Both the position numbers and the translations under genes were made by a program. This document shows, one piece after another, positions 32,809-45,378 of a stretch of 64,000 nt of DNA. The DNA comes from Lujinxingia vulgaris (lineage in GTDB: Bacteria > Myxococcota_A > Bradymonadia > Bradymonadales > Bradymonadaceae). Every line of letters begins with the position of its first letter. Within the stretch, counting starts at the first letter, position 1. Under the pieces are notes generated by a model. The model was not told the DNA's origin and searched no databases. It saw only the letters and a list, made by a program, of their open reading frames with translations. The stretch is taken from positions 1 through 64,000 of the forward strand of contig NZ_VOSL01000013.1 in the NCBI RefSeq assembly GCF_007997005.1, read 5' to 3'.

Positions 32809-34059
32809 ATGACCCCCGAACCTCCCCAGACCGAGCCCCGCGAGTCGAGCGCCGGCACCGCCGACGCCTCGGCCAGCTCCGATGAGCTGCGCACGGGCAC
32901 CTTCGCCGCGCTTCACGACGTGCACGTGATGCGCATCGCGCTGGTGCTCATCGCCCTGGCCGCCACCATCGCGGTCTTGAGCTTTGCCAAAACCATCCTC
33001 ATCCCGGTCGTCCTGGCCTTCTTCTTAAGCTACGTGCTCGCCCCCTTCGTCAACGCCTTGATGCGGGTGCGCCTGCCGGGCACGCGCCTCTTCTTGCCGC
33101 GCGGGGCGGCCGCTCTGATCATCGTCGTGCTCGCGGTGGGGCTGACCGGGGTGGTGGGCACCTTCATCGGCGATCAGGTCCGACGCCTGGCGCTGGAGGT
33201 GCCCAACTACCAGGATCGCCTGGTCGACAACCTCACCGAGCTGCGCGGCAACGTCACCGAGCTGCAGCTGCGCGTGGAGAGCGCGCTGGAGCCTTTGCGC
33301 CGCGAAGACGAGGCCATCTCGCCAGCCGCTGCCCCCGCCGGCGATGAGGAACGCCTCGACACCGCCGAGCGCGTGCAGGTCTTCCTCGACCAGGGCAGCG
33401 GCGACTTCTGGGGGACCACCTCCTCCTTTATCGCCGGCGGCATCACCGGCTTTCTGGGCTTTTTGGCCCAGGCGCTGATGTGCATCTTCGTGCTCGTCTT
33501 TGTGCTCGCCCAGGGCCCGGGCATGCGTCAGCGCGTGCTGGAGGCGGCCGGAAACGGCCCGCGCAGCCGCCACGCCATCGACGTGATCCTGCGCAACGTC
33601 AACGAAGATGTGCAGCGCTACCTCTTTAACCGCTTCGCCACCAACACCTGCGTGGCGATCATCACCGGCGTCTCGCTGTACATCTACGGTCTGGACTTCG
33701 CCTTCTTGCTGGGCATCTTCGCCGGCCTCTTTAACTTCATCCCCTACGTCGGCCCGATCATCGGCACGGTCTTCCCGGCGACGGTGGCCTACATGCAGTT
33801 TGGCGACCTCACCGACGTGTTCTGGTGCGTGCTCATCTACGGCAGCATCACCGGACTTGAGGGCAACCTGGTCACCCCCTTTACCATCGGCCGACACCTC
33901 AAGCTCAACAGCCTGGCGGTGCTGCTCTCGGCGATCTTCTGGGGCTGGATCTGGGGAGCCCCCGGCCTGCTTCTGGCCATCCCCATTGTCGCCACGCTCA
34001 AGTCGGTCTCCGAGAACATCGACGATCTTCGCCCGCTGGCCGCATTTCTGCGCGGCTGA
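32809..34059 (+). CDS. AI-2E/PerM-family transporter
   Basis: A 416-aa polytopic membrane protein of the AI-2E transporter (PerM/YdiK/YhhT) family, with about eight helices. The first pair is ALVLIALAATIAVLSFA and IPVVLAFFLSYVLAPFV, and the family signature GLFNFIPYVGPIIG lies near residue 310. A soluble segment with acidic insert (residues 140-190) follows the third helix. Members export autoinducer-2 or act in Na+/H+ exchange or other transport; which one applies cannot be told from sequence. The chosen ATG has no good ribosome-binding site; the frame is open 26 codons upstream. Confidence 0.85.
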   Translation: MTPEPPQTEPRESSAGTADASASSDELRTGTFAALHDVHVMRIALVLIALAATIAVLSFAKTILIPVVLAFFLSYVLAPFVNALMRVRLPGTRLFLPRGAAALIIVVLAVGLTGVVGTFIGDQVRRLALEVPNYQDRLVDNLTELRGNVTELQLRVESALEPLRREDEAISPAAAPAGDEERLDTAERVQVFLDQGSGDFWGTTSSFIAGGITGFLGFLAQALMCIFVLVFVLAQGPGMRQRVLEAAGNGPRSRHAIDVILRNVNEDVQRYLFNRFATNTCVAIITGVSLYIYGLDFAFLLGIFAGLFNFIPYVGPIIGTVFPATVAYMQFGDLTDVFWCVLIYGSITGLEGNLVTPFTIGRHLKLNSLAVLLSAIFWGWIWGAPGLLLAIPIVATLKSVSENIDDLRPLAAFLRG

Positions 34060-34176
34060 GCCGACTCCGCGCGCCGCGACGCCACAGCGCGCCTTGGTTC
34101 TTGCCCCGACCCGCAGCCTCCCTCTACAATCGCGCCTCTTCCACCCCACGGTCTGCTTACGGCGGAGTCACGCGCG

Positions 34177-35613
34177 ATGCTCACCCTCAAAGACGGTCGC
34201 TACCACTGCAGCGAGATTCTGGGCGAAGGCTCGATGGGCCGCACCTACCTGGCCACCGATCACACAAGCGGCCAGACCGTCGCGCTCAAAGCCCTCTACC
34301 CCTCTCGCCTGGCCACCCTCAAAGACTTCGAGCTCTTTGAGCGCGAGGCCCGCATCCTCCAGCAGCTCGACCACCCGCGGGTGCCCGCCTACATCGACGC
34401 CTTCTGTGAGGGAGAGGGCGACGCGGTCTGCTACTACATCGTGCAGGCCTACGCCGGCGGGGGCGATCTGCGCGAGCTCCTCGACAGCGACATCCGCTTT
34501 GATGAGGAGCGCCTCCTGGATCTGATGATCGCCCTGGCCGAGATCCTCGACTACCTCCACAGCCAGGAGCCGGCGGTGGTCCACCGCGACTTAAAGCCGG
34601 CCAACATCATCATGTGCGACGAGGGCCAGACCCCCACGCTGGTGGACTTCGGCGCGGTGCGCGAAGTGGTGCGCCTGACCATGGGAGGCGGCTCCACCAT
34701 CATCGGAACCTTCGGCTATATGCCGCCGGAGCAGCTGATGGGCCGCGCGCTCCCCGCAAGCGACCTCTACGCGCTGGGCATCACCTCATTGGAGTGTTTG
34801 ACCCGGCGCACCCCCTCCGATCTGCACGGCGAAGACGCCGCGGCCATGATCGATGAGCTCAACGGCGTCTCCACCGACCTCCAACGCGTCCTGCGTCGGC
34901 TCTGCGCCCCGCGCATCGACGAGCGCTACCCCTCGGCCAGAGAGCTCCTCCAGGATCTCAAACAGCTCAAGAGCGCCCAGACCCTCATTCACATCGACCG
35001 CATCGAGCGCGAGATCGCCCGCCGACAGCGCGAGCGCGAGCGCGCCCTGGTCAGCGCCACCGGCACCGCCGTGACCTTTCTGGCCGGCCTGATCGGCTTT
35101 GTGGTCATCGCCGCCGGATTTGTCGGCGCCATCCTCGTCTTACGCGAGCTGATCACCACCCTGGAGCTGCCCATCATCGCCGCCATGGCGGTGAGCATCG
35201 TTGGCCTCCTGGTGCCCCTGGTCATCCTGGGCGCGCGATACATCCGCGACGCCTGGCAGCCCCCCCCGGCCAACTGGCTCAACCTCAAAGCCACGTTTAC
35301 CGGCATCACCAGCGAACCTTCTGCCGAGGGCAACCAGACCTTCTATTACCTCAATTACGCCTTTGAGCACCGCGGGCAGCCCTTCGAGAACAAGATCACG
35401 CTGGCCGCCACCAGCACCAACCCCTTTGTCAAAAATGAAAAAATTCTGGAACGCATGAGCCGACTTCACGACCAGGCCGGCAGCGAGTTCGACGTCTTTG
35501 TCGACCCGGCCAACCCGAACAACCACCTCAGCATCGAGATCTACGACGCCGAACAGAACTTCGTGGAGCCGGTCCACCACTTCGATCCGAGCAAAGCTCA
35601 CCACCCGGCATAA
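34177..35613 (+). CDS. Membrane-anchored Ser/Thr protein kinase
   Basis: A 478-aa Hanks-type kinase: glycine loop GEGSMGRTYLA, Lys in VALKALYPS, catalytic loop VVHRDLKPANIIM, DFG, and a variant activation segment with GTFGYMPPEQL. The kinase domain ends near residue 270. After a basic helical stretch come two membrane helices (GTAVTFLAGLIGFVVIAAGF; LPIIAAMAVSIVGLLVPLVIL), then a C-terminal domain (LKATFTGITSEPS onward) resembling DUF3592-type beta domains. All key catalytic residues are present, so it should be active. It lies 117 bp after the AI-2E-type permease gene and is followed by the receiver/DUF4388 protein. Confidence 0.9.
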   Translation: MLTLKDGRYHCSEILGEGSMGRTYLATDHTSGQTVALKALYPSRLATLKDFELFEREARILQQLDHPRVPAYIDAFCEGEGDAVCYYIVQAYAGGGDLRELLDSDIRFDEERLLDLMIALAEILDYLHSQEPAVVHRDLKPANIIMCDEGQTPTLVDFGAVREVVRLTMGGGSTIIGTFGYMPPEQLMGRALPASDLYALGITSLECLTRRTPSDLHGEDAAAMIDELNGVSTDLQRVLRRLCAPRIDERYPSARELLQDLKQLKSAQTLIHIDRIEREIARRQRERERALVSATGTAVTFLAGLIGFVVIAAGFVGAILVLRELITTLELPIIAAMAVSIVGLLVPLVILGARYIRDAWQPPPANWLNLKATFTGITSEPSAEGNQTFYYLNYAFEHRGQPFENKITLAATSTNPFVKNEKILERMSRLHDQAGSEFDVFVDPANPNNHLSIEIYDAEQNFVEPVHHFDPSKAHHPA

Positions 35614-35665
35614 GCCCTCCGGGCGGCCTGCCGGCGGCCTTGTGTGGCAGCGGCGCAGAGTCTAA

Positions 35666-39499
<3,834 letters not shown>

Positions 39500-39541
39500 G
39501 CCGCTGGCCCTCTCGCACCACACGCATCACAGGTTTTCACC

Positions 39542-40594
39542 ATGCTGGTCATGACGATTGAGTCGAGCTGCGACGAGACCTCCGTCGCGCTCATTAAAGA
39601 CGGCCGCCAGATCCTGGCCAACGCCGTCGCCAGCCAGATCCCCATCCACCGCCGCTACGGCGGGGTGGTCCCGGAGCTGGCCAGCCGCAACCACATCCGC
39701 GACATCCACCAGGTCCTCAACGAGGCTCTGGACGACGCCGGGCTCACCCTGAACGAGGTCGATGGCTTTGGCGTGACCTGCGGCCCGGGCCTGGTCGGAA
39801 GCCTGCTGGTGGGCATTGAGACCGCCCGCGCCCTGGCCTTCGCGCTCAACAAACCGGTGGTGGGCCTCAACCACCTCGAAGGTCACCTCACCGCGGTGCT
39901 GCTCGAAGGCGACACGGTTCAAAACCCGACCTTCCCCTACCTGGGGCTGATCGTCAGCGGCGGCCACACCGACCTCTACATCGTGCGCGGCCTGGGCAAC
40001 TACGAGCTCCTGGGCCGCACCCGCGATGACGCCGCCGGGGAGGCCTTTGATAAGGTCGCGCGCATGCTCGGCCAGCCTTATCCGGGCGGCGTGGCCATCG
40101 ACCGCCTCGCACAAGATGGCCGCCCCGACGCCATCGACTTTCCACGCCCGATGTGGACGCGCAAAAACTTCGACTTCTCGTTTTCGGGCCTCAAGACCGC
40201 CGTGGCGCAACACATCGACGCCCACGGCATCCCCGAGGGGCAGGCGCTCAACGACCTCTGCGCCTCCTTCCAGGAGGCCGTCGTCGACGTGCTCCTCTTT
40301 AAGGCGCTCAACGCCTGTGAGACGCACACACTCAAGCGCCTGGTGCTCTCCGGCGGGGTGGCCTGCAACAGCCGGCTTCGCCAGCGCGCCCGCGACGCCT
40401 GCCAGGCTCACGATCTGGAGCTCTTTGTCGCGCCGCCCTCCCTCTGCACCGACAACGCAGCGATGCTCGGCCCCATCGCCGAGCATTACCTGCAGCTTGA
40501 GGGCACGACCCATTTCGTCGGCCACACCATCCGCGCCCAGTCCAGCATGCCCCTTGGCCACTCCGAGCGCACCCCGGCCCGCACCCACCGCTAA
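39542..40594 (+). CDS. tsaD: tRNA N6-adenosine threonylcarbamoyltransferase
   Basis: TsaD (350 aa, normal length) transfers threonylcarbamoyl to A37 of ANN-decoding tRNAs, with TsaB and TsaE. Seen: MTIESSCDETSVALI at the N-terminus, HLEGHLTA with the metal-binding His pair, SGGHTDLYIV, and LVLSGGVACNSRLR. The product acts in the cytoplasm. The gene follows the DUF4388 protein gene by 42 bp and precedes a small roadblock-like gene by 19 bp. No tsaB or tsaE is visible. Confidence 0.96.
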   Translation: MLVMTIESSCDETSVALIKDGRQILANAVASQIPIHRRYGGVVPELASRNHIRDIHQVLNEALDDAGLTLNEVDGFGVTCGPGLVGSLLVGIETARALAFALNKPVVGLNHLEGHLTAVLLEGDTVQNPTFPYLGLIVSGGHTDLYIVRGLGNYELLGRTRDDAAGEAFDKVARMLGQPYPGGVAIDRLAQDGRPDAIDFPRPMWTRKNFDFSFSGLKTAVAQHIDAHGIPEGQALNDLCASFQEAVVDVLLFKALNACETHTLKRLVLSGGVACNSRLRQRARDACQAHDLELFVAPPSLCTDNAAMLGPIAEHYLQLEGTTHFVGHTIRAQSSMPLGHSERTPARTHR

Positions 40595-40613
40595 CGCCAC
40601 ACTGGAGTCTTCC

Positions 40614-40919
40614 GTGACCACCCCTGCTCCCCAGATCCTCGACGCCCTGCTCCGCCACGACCGCGTCAAAGCGCTTGTGCTCATCGACGAAAAAGGCAAC
40701 CCCCTGGCCACCCGCGGACAGGCCCGCTCGCTGATCGCCGGTGCCCATGAGGCCACCGTCCTCACCGATCTGAGCAAGGTCAGCGCCGACGCCCGCGAGT
40801 GCGTCTACATCACCCGCCACGGCCTGAATCATTTTTTGATCGTGATCTTCGATGAGAACGTCGACTTCGACACCCTCAAAAAAGACGTCGACGCCACCAT
40901 CGCCCAGCATCAGCGCTGA
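40614..40919 (+). CDS. Small roadblock/LC7-like protein
   Basis: A 101-aa protein, ILDALLRHDRVKALVLIDEK being the start of the fold. It resembles roadblock/LC7 (MglB-type) domains in its early strand (VLIDEKGNPLATRG) and in length, but the match is weak. It may be a small regulatory partner. The start is GTG with GGAG 6 nt upstream, 19 bp after tsaD; the longer frame across tsaD is a shadow. Confidence 0.6.
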   Translation: MTTPAPQILDALLRHDRVKALVLIDEKGNPLATRGQARSLIAGAHEATVLTDLSKVSADARECVYITRHGLNHFLIVIFDENVDFDTLKKDVDATIAQHQR

Positions 40920-40950
40920 GATCTGTGTTTTGAGCCTGGCCTGAAACCAC

Positions 40951-40982
40951 CCGAGGGCGCGCCGGTTTCGGCGCGCCCTCGG
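40951..40982. terminator. Hairpin between convergent genes
   Basis: A perfect 13-bp stem with arms CCGAGGGCGCGCC and GGCGCGCCCTCGG and loop GGTTTC lies between the stops at 40919 (+) and 41032 (-). The T run is weak, but the placement fits a bidirectional terminator. Confidence 0.7.
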
Positions 40983-41031
40983 ATCGAATCACGTCATCGC
41001 GGCAACGCCGCCCCCTTCCCCGGGCGCAAGC

Positions 41032-41496
41032 TCAGTCGCCCTTGCCTTTGGAGAGGTTGTCGACATCGCTCTCGGTGAAGGGCTCGGCCTCAAGCCCGCC
41101 CTTCACAAGCACTTCCGGCATCCCGCCAACCTGCTCCACGCTCAGCCCGTCGGCCTTCGGCACCACATAGCTGGCCATCCCCCAGTAGGTCGCCAGACAC
41201 AGCATCCAGGCCACCCCGGTGCGGAAGACATCGCCGCGGGCGATGCCCACCAGCAGCCCGAAGAGCGACGCGCCCACAATGAGCACCCCGGCCACCCCGA
41301 AATCGCGCGTGAAATACGCCAGCACATTGACCGGCACCACCACCACCAGCGCCCCGGCGAAGGTGTTGTAATCCGGGTTGAGCTGGGTGAAGCGAAAGCT
41401 CAGCAAGATCACGATGAGCTGGGCCAGCGCCGCTGCCGCGTAAAAGGTCAGCGGCGTCCACGTAAAGCTCGATACCACCTCGGCCACTATCATCAT
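41032..41496 (-). CDS. Small polytopic membrane protein of unknown function
   Basis: A 154-aa membrane protein with about four helices (FYAAAALAQLIVILLSF, AGALVVVVPVNVLAYF, VAGVLIVGASLFGLLVG, GVAWMLCLATYWGMASYV) and a short acidic cytoplasmic or periplasmic tail ending in SKGKGD. No family was recognised. The start ATG overlaps the stop of the TatA-like gene by 4 bp (ATGA), so it is translated with that gene. Confidence 0.7.
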   Translation of the reverse strand: MMIVAEVVSSFTWTPLTFYAAAALAQLIVILLSFRFTQLNPDYNTFAGALVVVVPVNVLAYFTRDFGVAGVLIVGASLFGLLVGIARGDVFRTGVAWMLCLATYWGMASYVVPKADGLSVEQVGGMPEVLVKGGLEAEPFTESDVDNLSKGKGD

Positions 41497-41717
41497 GACT
41501 CTCTCGTCTGCGTCGGCTCCGTCGACTCGCCGGAGGTTTTTTCGGGGTCGAGCTCACCGGAGGGCGAGCTCACTTCGATCACATCCTCGGCCAGCCCCTT
41601 CTGAAAGCTCAAACGAAGGCGCGCGGCCGCCGCGCTGATCTGCGGCAACTTCTGCAGGCCCACGATCACAAAGATGATCGCGACGACCACCAGCAGCTCT
41701 GCGGCGTTGAGCATCAT
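41493..41717 (-). CDS. TatA/TatE/MttA-like protein
   Basis: A 74-aa protein with one N-terminal helix starting after an Asn-Ala-Ala-Glu (NAAELLVVVAIIFVIVGLQK), then KLPQ and an amphipathic helix (ISAAAARLRLSFQKGL) and an acidic tail. This is the TatA/B layout: a short membrane helix, a hinge, then an amphipathic helix. No tatC is visible here. GGAG lies 9 nt before the ATG. It sits between a CPBP protease gene and a membrane protein gene in one transcription unit, so its role may be specific to that unit rather than general export. Confidence 0.75.
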   Translation of the reverse strand: MMLNAAELLVVVAIIFVIVGLQKLPQISAAAARLRLSFQKGLAEDVIEVSSPSGELDPEKTSGESTEPTQTRES

Positions 41718-41754
41718 AACAAAGGTCTCCGGGCATCGCAGCTGGGCCGGGCTC

Positions 41755-42486
41755 TCACCCGCCTGATGCGAGGATCACCAGCACCAGCACGTCATAGAGT
41801 GCATGGGTGTACACCGCGACTGCAAAGCCGCGCAAATAGAAGATCAACGCCAGCAACACCCCGGCGATCGCCCGAAAAAGAAACACCCCCAGCGCAAAGG
41901 ACTCGCCAAGCGGCCCCATATGATGCACCGCGCTGAAGATCAGGCTGGAGAGCACCACCGCCCACAACGCCGCCCACCACCTGGGCCACCCCAGCACCCT
42001 GTGGCCCACCATAAGCATCGTGCCCATCAACCCGAGCCGAAACACGAGCTCCTCATAGAGCCCCGCCCCCGCGCTGAGCACCAGGTTGTCGAGCACCGAG
42101 GCTTCTTGCCCCACACTCAGCCCCACACTCAAGAGCGCGCTCAGGCCCAGCGCGTCCATGATCGCCACGATCGCCGCGCCGAAGAAAAACGCATACACCG
42201 CGCTCTCCGCCACCACCGCCGGCCACACCCGCAGCCGGAGCCGCTCTTTGTTGCGCAGCATCACCGCCGCGACCACCATCAGCAGCAACACCCCCACATG
42301 CACGCCCAGGTAATACGTCAGCTCCCCGCCCACCGCCCACCAGAGCATATCGGTGATGAAGTCGACGCCGTTTCGCACCCCGCCGGTCCACATCACCCCG
42401 ATCTGGTAGAGCACAAAAAGGGGCATCACCAGCACAAGGCTATGCCAGGTGTCGCGGCTCTGCTGATGGTAGGTGCTTAACTTCAT
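41755..42486 (-). CDS. CPBP-family intramembrane protease
   Basis: A 243-aa protein with about seven helices. The CPBP/CAAX (type II, Abi) motifs are present: GAGLYEELVFRLGLMG (motif 1, EExxxR), FSAVHHMG (motif 2) and YTHALYDVLVL (motif 3). The Glu and His ligands are intact, so it should be an active intramembrane peptidase of unknown substrate. I chose the ATG at 42486, with GAGAG 5 nt upstream, over an upstream ATG four codons earlier. It is first in a three-gene unit with the TatA-like and membrane-protein genes. Confidence 0.8.
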   Translation of the reverse strand: MKLSTYHQQSRDTWHSLVLVMPLFVLYQIGVMWTGGVRNGVDFITDMLWWAVGGELTYYLGVHVGVLLLMVVAAVMLRNKERLRLRVWPAVVAESAVYAFFFGAAIVAIMDALGLSALLSVGLSVGQEASVLDNLVLSAGAGLYEELVFRLGLMGTMLMVGHRVLGWPRWWAALWAVVLSSLIFSAVHHMGPLGESFALGVFLFRAIAGVLLALIFYLRGFAVAVYTHALYDVLVLVILASGG

Positions 42487-42645
42487 CACTTCTCTCAAGG
42501 CGATGCGCCCCGGCCGGCGTAGGCCATCGGGGCCGGGTGCCTAACTTCGATGCAGGGAGGTGTCGCATCCATCGGGCGTCATCGTAACGCGCCTGCCCCT
42601 GCTCGTCAGCGCGCCTCGTGTTTCGCCCTCGAAGGGGAGCTCGAT

Positions 42646-44619
42646 GTGACGGTTCAACCCTACCCACCCATCGCGCAGCGCACCACATCTCCGGGGCGGC
42701 CCGCCGCAATCTTCGGCCTGATCGCCCTGATCTGCGTGCTGCCGGCGGTGGTCATCGCGCTGGGGTTCAATGTAAGCCTGCCCCTGCCCTCTGCGGCCAC
42801 CTCCGTCGGTGCGCTGCGCGGAGCCTTCACCCACAGCACCCTCCTGATCCTCGGCGGCATCCTCGCCATCAGCTCGGCCTCCTTAAGCCTGGCCCGTTTT
42901 ATGGTGCGCCGATCCGCGCTGACCTCGGTCATCAGCATCACCCTCTTCTGGTCGGGCTTTGTGGCCATCATTCAGGCGCTCACCGTCGACGGCGCGATCT
43001 ACACCGCGCGCGACATCGAGAACTACATCCCCTTTACCTGGACGATCACCCGCCACCTCAACGCCCTGCTCATCTTCGGCGCCGGCGTGCTGCTCCTATG
43101 GCCCCGACGCCAGCTCGCGCTTTTGCGCCCGGGCTTTATGCTCGGCGTCTTCGCGCTCTTTGGCACCCTGGCGCTCACCCTGCTCGGGCTGGCCTCCTAC
43201 CTTGAGCTTCCCCAGACCACCCGGCCCGAAGCCATCATCGTCCGCCCCTGGGATCTTCCCGCCCTTGTCATCTTTGCCATCAGCGCCTTTGGGATCTTCC
43301 CCCGCATCCATCGCCGCTACCGCAGCCACTTCTCGTTGGCCCTCTGGCTGAGCATCCTCCCTTTGCTCGCTGCACAGCTCTACCTGATCTTTGGCTCCAC
43401 CCGAATCTTCGACGCCGCCTTCAACGCCGCCTACGGCTTAAGCGCGCTCTCCTCGGCGGTGATCTTCGGAGGGCTGATCTTCGACTACGTCCGCTCCACC
43501 AGCCAGGAGCAACATCTCCTGCACACCATCAGCGAGCGCGAAGTACGCATCCGCACGATGTTTGAAGGTGCCGCCGAAGCCATCATCGCCTTTAACACCG
43601 ACGGCGTCATTGAGCTGTGGAACCCGGCGGCCACTCTGCTCTTTGGCTGGCGCGAAGACGACATCATCGGGCGCAACGTCACCACCCTGCTCGTCCCCCG
43701 GGCCCACCGCCCCTACTTCACCGACCAGCTCGAGCGTCTGGTCACCGACCGCACCTCCCGCAACATCCACAGCTACGCGCTGGGCGGTCCCTTCGACATC
43801 GTGCTTTTGCATCAAGAGGGCAAAGAGGTTCACGTTGAGCTCTCGCTCGCGGCCAGCGGTCAGCAAGAAGCCCCGATCTTCACGCTCTTCGCCCGCGACC
43901 TCTCCGCGCAAAAGCAGATGCAGCTGCGCATGACCCAGATGGACCGCATGATCACCGTTGGCACCATGGCCGCCGGCGTGGGCCACGAGATCAACAACCC
44001 GCTGACCTACCTCATCGCCAACCTCGACCTGATCGAAGAAGCCGAAGACGAGGAGGAGCGCGACCATAGCCTTGCAGCCGCGCGCCAGGGCGCTGAGCGC
44101 ATCCGCCGCATCGTCGACGATCTGCGCCTCCTCTCGGGCTTTCAGCAACAGCCCCGTCACAAAGTCGCCGTGGCCGACGCGCTGGAGGTCGCCCTGCGCA
44201 TGACCCGCCAGCTCATCCAGCGCAGCGCCTCGCTCCACCAGACCCTGGCCAAAACCTCCCCCGTGCTCGCCGACGAGCCGCGGCTGACCCAGGTCTTGAT
44301 CAACCTGCTCACCAACGCTGCCCACGCGCTGAGCGCGCGCCCGCGCCACGAAAACCGCATCGATGTGCATCTCCTGGAGGTCGACGACCAGGTCATCATC
44401 GAGATCAGCGACAACGGCCCGGGCATCCCCACCGAGATTCAGGAGGCGATCTTCGAGCCCTTCTTCACCACCAAACCCGCCGGTGAGGGCAGCGGGCTGG
44501 GGCTCTCACTCTGCCGCCAGATCGTGGAGTCCTTTGAGGGCAGCCTCACCGTCGAATCGAAGCCCGATGAAGGCGCCACCTTCCGGGTCTCCCTGCCACG
44601 CGCCGCCGCCGCGACCTGA
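42646..44619 (+). CDS. Orphan sensor histidine kinase with multi-pass N-terminal sensor and PAS domain
   Basis: A 657-aa histidine kinase. The first 280 residues contain about eight membrane helices forming a MASE-like integral sensor. A PAS domain follows (IRTMFEGAAEAIIAFNTDG, LWNPAATLLFGW). Dimerisation/H-box is GVGHEINNPLTYL with His; the ATPase N-box is NLLTNAAHAL, then DNGPGIP and GEGSGLGLSLC. The kinase seems intact. No response regulator lies next to it. It is an evident paralogue of the kinase at 59.3-61.4 kb, which has the same layout. The start is GTG with GGGGAG 6 nt upstream. Confidence 0.9.
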   Translation: MTVQPYPPIAQRTTSPGRPAAIFGLIALICVLPAVVIALGFNVSLPLPSAATSVGALRGAFTHSTLLILGGILAISSASLSLARFMVRRSALTSVISITLFWSGFVAIIQALTVDGAIYTARDIENYIPFTWTITRHLNALLIFGAGVLLLWPRRQLALLRPGFMLGVFALFGTLALTLLGLASYLELPQTTRPEAIIVRPWDLPALVIFAISAFGIFPRIHRRYRSHFSLALWLSILPLLAAQLYLIFGSTRIFDAAFNAAYGLSALSSAVIFGGLIFDYVRSTSQEQHLLHTISEREVRIRTMFEGAAEAIIAFNTDGVIELWNPAATLLFGWREDDIIGRNVTTLLVPRAHRPYFTDQLERLVTDRTSRNIHSYALGGPFDIVLLHQEGKEVHVELSLAASGQQEAPIFTLFARDLSAQKQMQLRMTQMDRMITVGTMAAGVGHEINNPLTYLIANLDLIEEAEDEEERDHSLAAARQGAERIRRIVDDLRLLSGFQQQPRHKVAVADALEVALRMTRQLIQRSASLHQTLAKTSPVLADEPRLTQVLINLLTNAAHALSARPRHENRIDVHLLEVDDQVIIEISDNGPGIPTEIQEAIFEPFFTTKPAGEGSGLGLSLCRQIVESFEGSLTVESKPDEGATFRVSLPRAAAAT

Positions 44620-44692
44620 CGAGGCCGGATCGCAACAATCCAAATCCGCGGGAATGATCCTCTTCGCGCCCTGTTTGAGAGACGTCGCTGGT

Positions 44693-44721
44693 TTGACAAA
44701 TGCATATCAGTTGCGCTAACC
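44693..44721 (+). promoter_or_regulatory. Possible promoter upstream of the MerC-like gene
   Basis: A perfect TTGACA hexamer at 44693-44698 lies 17 bp before CTAACC at 44716-44721, a poor -10. Between them is the palindrome ATGCAT. It sits 60 bp ahead of the MerC-like start. Confidence 0.3.
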
Positions 44722-44779
44722 CGCATCTCTGTCGTCGGCCGCCCCTCACCGGCCGACACACCCTGTCTGGAGCACCCTC

Positions 44780-45259
44780 GTGAAGCCTGGCCCCGCAAGT
44801 GCACAACTCGATGTCGACGCCTCCGCCTCGGTGCACGCGCACCATGAGACGCCGACGGCCATCTGGGATCGCCTGGGGATCATCGGCTCGGTAGCCTGCA
44901 TCATTCACTGCGCGCTGACCCCGGCGCTGGTCAGCTCTCTGGCCGCCCTGGGCTTTCTGGCCGACGCCCTGGTACACCAGGTGCTCGTGGTGTTGCTCCT
45001 GGGCGTGGCGCTCCTGGCGTTCTGGCCGGGCTTTAAAGTCCACCGCGATCTTCGCATCGTGGCCGGCGCTGTGGCCGGCGTCTCGATCTTGATCGCCACC
45101 GGCTTTATGCACACCTTTTTGCATGAGTTCATGCACGGGTTCTTTCACGCTGAGCTGGCCGAAGCCGGCCTCACCATGCTCGGCTCGGGCATCCTGGTGG
45201 GCACGCATGTGGCCAACCAACGCCTGATGCGCGCCGAAGGCGCGTGCTGCGACGACTGA
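44780..45259 (+). CDS. MerC-family membrane protein
   Basis: A 159-aa protein with four helices. The first carries the MerC-type CIIHCALTPAL (CxxHC), typical of MerC mercury or related heavy-metal transporters. The C-terminal end has ACCDD with an adjacent Cys pair, another possible metal site. Many MerC-domain proteins in aquatic bacteria have no mer operon, and none is seen here. The start is GTG with GGAG 7 nt upstream. It is followed by a His-rich repeat protein and then dsbD, in the same direction. Confidence 0.78.
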   Translation: MKPGPASAQLDVDASASVHAHHETPTAIWDRLGIIGSVACIIHCALTPALVSSLAALGFLADALVHQVLVVLLLGVALLAFWPGFKVHRDLRIVAGAVAGVSILIATGFMHTFLHEFMHGFFHAELAEAGLTMLGSGILVGTHVANQRLMRAEGACCDD

Positions 45260-45378
45260 ATCCCCCCCACCTCATCTTCAGCATCGACGCGCTCGCTCGA
45301 TTTGTGAGCGCGGCTTTGGCGCGCTAAGGTAGGAGCTGTGCCTACAGCTGGCCCCTTCCCTGCACTGGAGCACCTTCT

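Noticed and set aside
44693..44721. Zur or Fur operator ahead of the MerC-like gene
   Set aside because: AAATGCATATCAG is only a short palindrome and does not match either consensus well; I kept only a weak promoter call.
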